A program made the position numbers and the translations under genes. From a bacterium (GTDB lineage Bacteria > Patescibacteriota > Minisyncoccia > UBA6257 > GWB1-50-10), in assembly GCA_021825465.1 (NCBI GenBank), contig JAKAGX010000004.1, positions 1-28,357 on the forward strand: 28,357 bases of DNA. The letters are read 5' to 3'. The notes beneath the pieces were generated by a model. It worked only from the letters and a program-made list of their open reading frames with translations. It did not search any database and was not told where the DNA came from. Below, one piece after another: positions 28,357 to 28,357 of this stretch (positions are counted from its first letter, which is position 1; every line of letters starts with the position of its first letter).

Positions 28357-28357
28357 G

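Noticed and set aside
1..28357. tRNA or rRNA genes
   Set aside because: No cloverleaf with a GGTTCGAATCC-type arm and no rRNA-like stretch was seen on either strand, though a reading by eye may miss a divergent tRNA.

Overview
The window looks like chromosomal DNA of a Candidate Phyla Radiation (Patescibacteria) bacterium, most likely a Parcubacteria-type lineage. This is inference from gene style: compact single-domain proteins, a short S-adenosylmethionine synthetase (312 aa), short prolyl-tRNA synthetases, a type IV pilin fused to a LamG domain, a DUF2207 surface protein and many small membrane proteins. Most genes are GC-rich. Two blocks, about 10.8-12.7 kb and 13.8-18.3 kb, are clearly AT-richer and look acquired.

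Layout. 1-3.6 kb: a truncated gene and ndk (minus), a membrane protein, a 3D-domain secreted protein (minus), a small membrane protein, two tandem MazG-like proteins and an unknown minus-strand gene. 3.7-6.0 kb: a membrane protein, then an ArsR-type regulator / mini-thioredoxin / ArsP-like permease operon with a visible operator. 6.1-10.6 kb: a small membrane protein, a DUF2207 protein between perfect 52-bp repeats, metK behind a SAM-I riboswitch, and radC. 10.8-12.7 kb: a restriction-modification pair. 12.8-18.3 kb: an accessory block with a possible CheD-like protein, an SDH-type serine protease broken by an in-frame TAG, membrane proteins, a HEPN-like protein and a HhH-GPD glycosylase-like protein. 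18.4-22.6 kb: DUF5680, Nudix, zincin-like protease, nucleotidyltransferase, TspO, LamG pilin and an FMN-binding protein. 22.7-28.4 kb: an AsnRS-like enzyme without an anticodon domain, a methyltransferase, two colinear 419-aa ProRS paralogues (one with an altered active site) and an MccF/LD-carboxypeptidase-like S66 peptidase.

Several patterns cut across genes. About 15 start codons lie only 6-11 nt downstream of a -10 box, often an extended TGnTAAAAT, which predicts leaderless or near-leaderless mRNAs; genes inside operons and some others use Shine-Dalgarno sites instead. A GC-rich palindromic element occurs four times between genes in both orientations, and a shorter hairpin family occurs three times. 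Two genes (DUF2207 and the glycosylase-like gene) are each bracketed by direct repeats, as if inserted as single-gene cassettes.

The most interesting candidate system is the 22.7-28.4 kb cluster of aminoacyl-tRNA-synthetase relatives next to an MccF-like peptidase and a methyltransferase. It could be an aminoacyl-adenylate-dependent biosynthesis, or a self-protection cassette against synthetase inhibitors. The second candidate is the AT-rich protease / membrane protein / HEPN / glycosylase block beside the restriction system.
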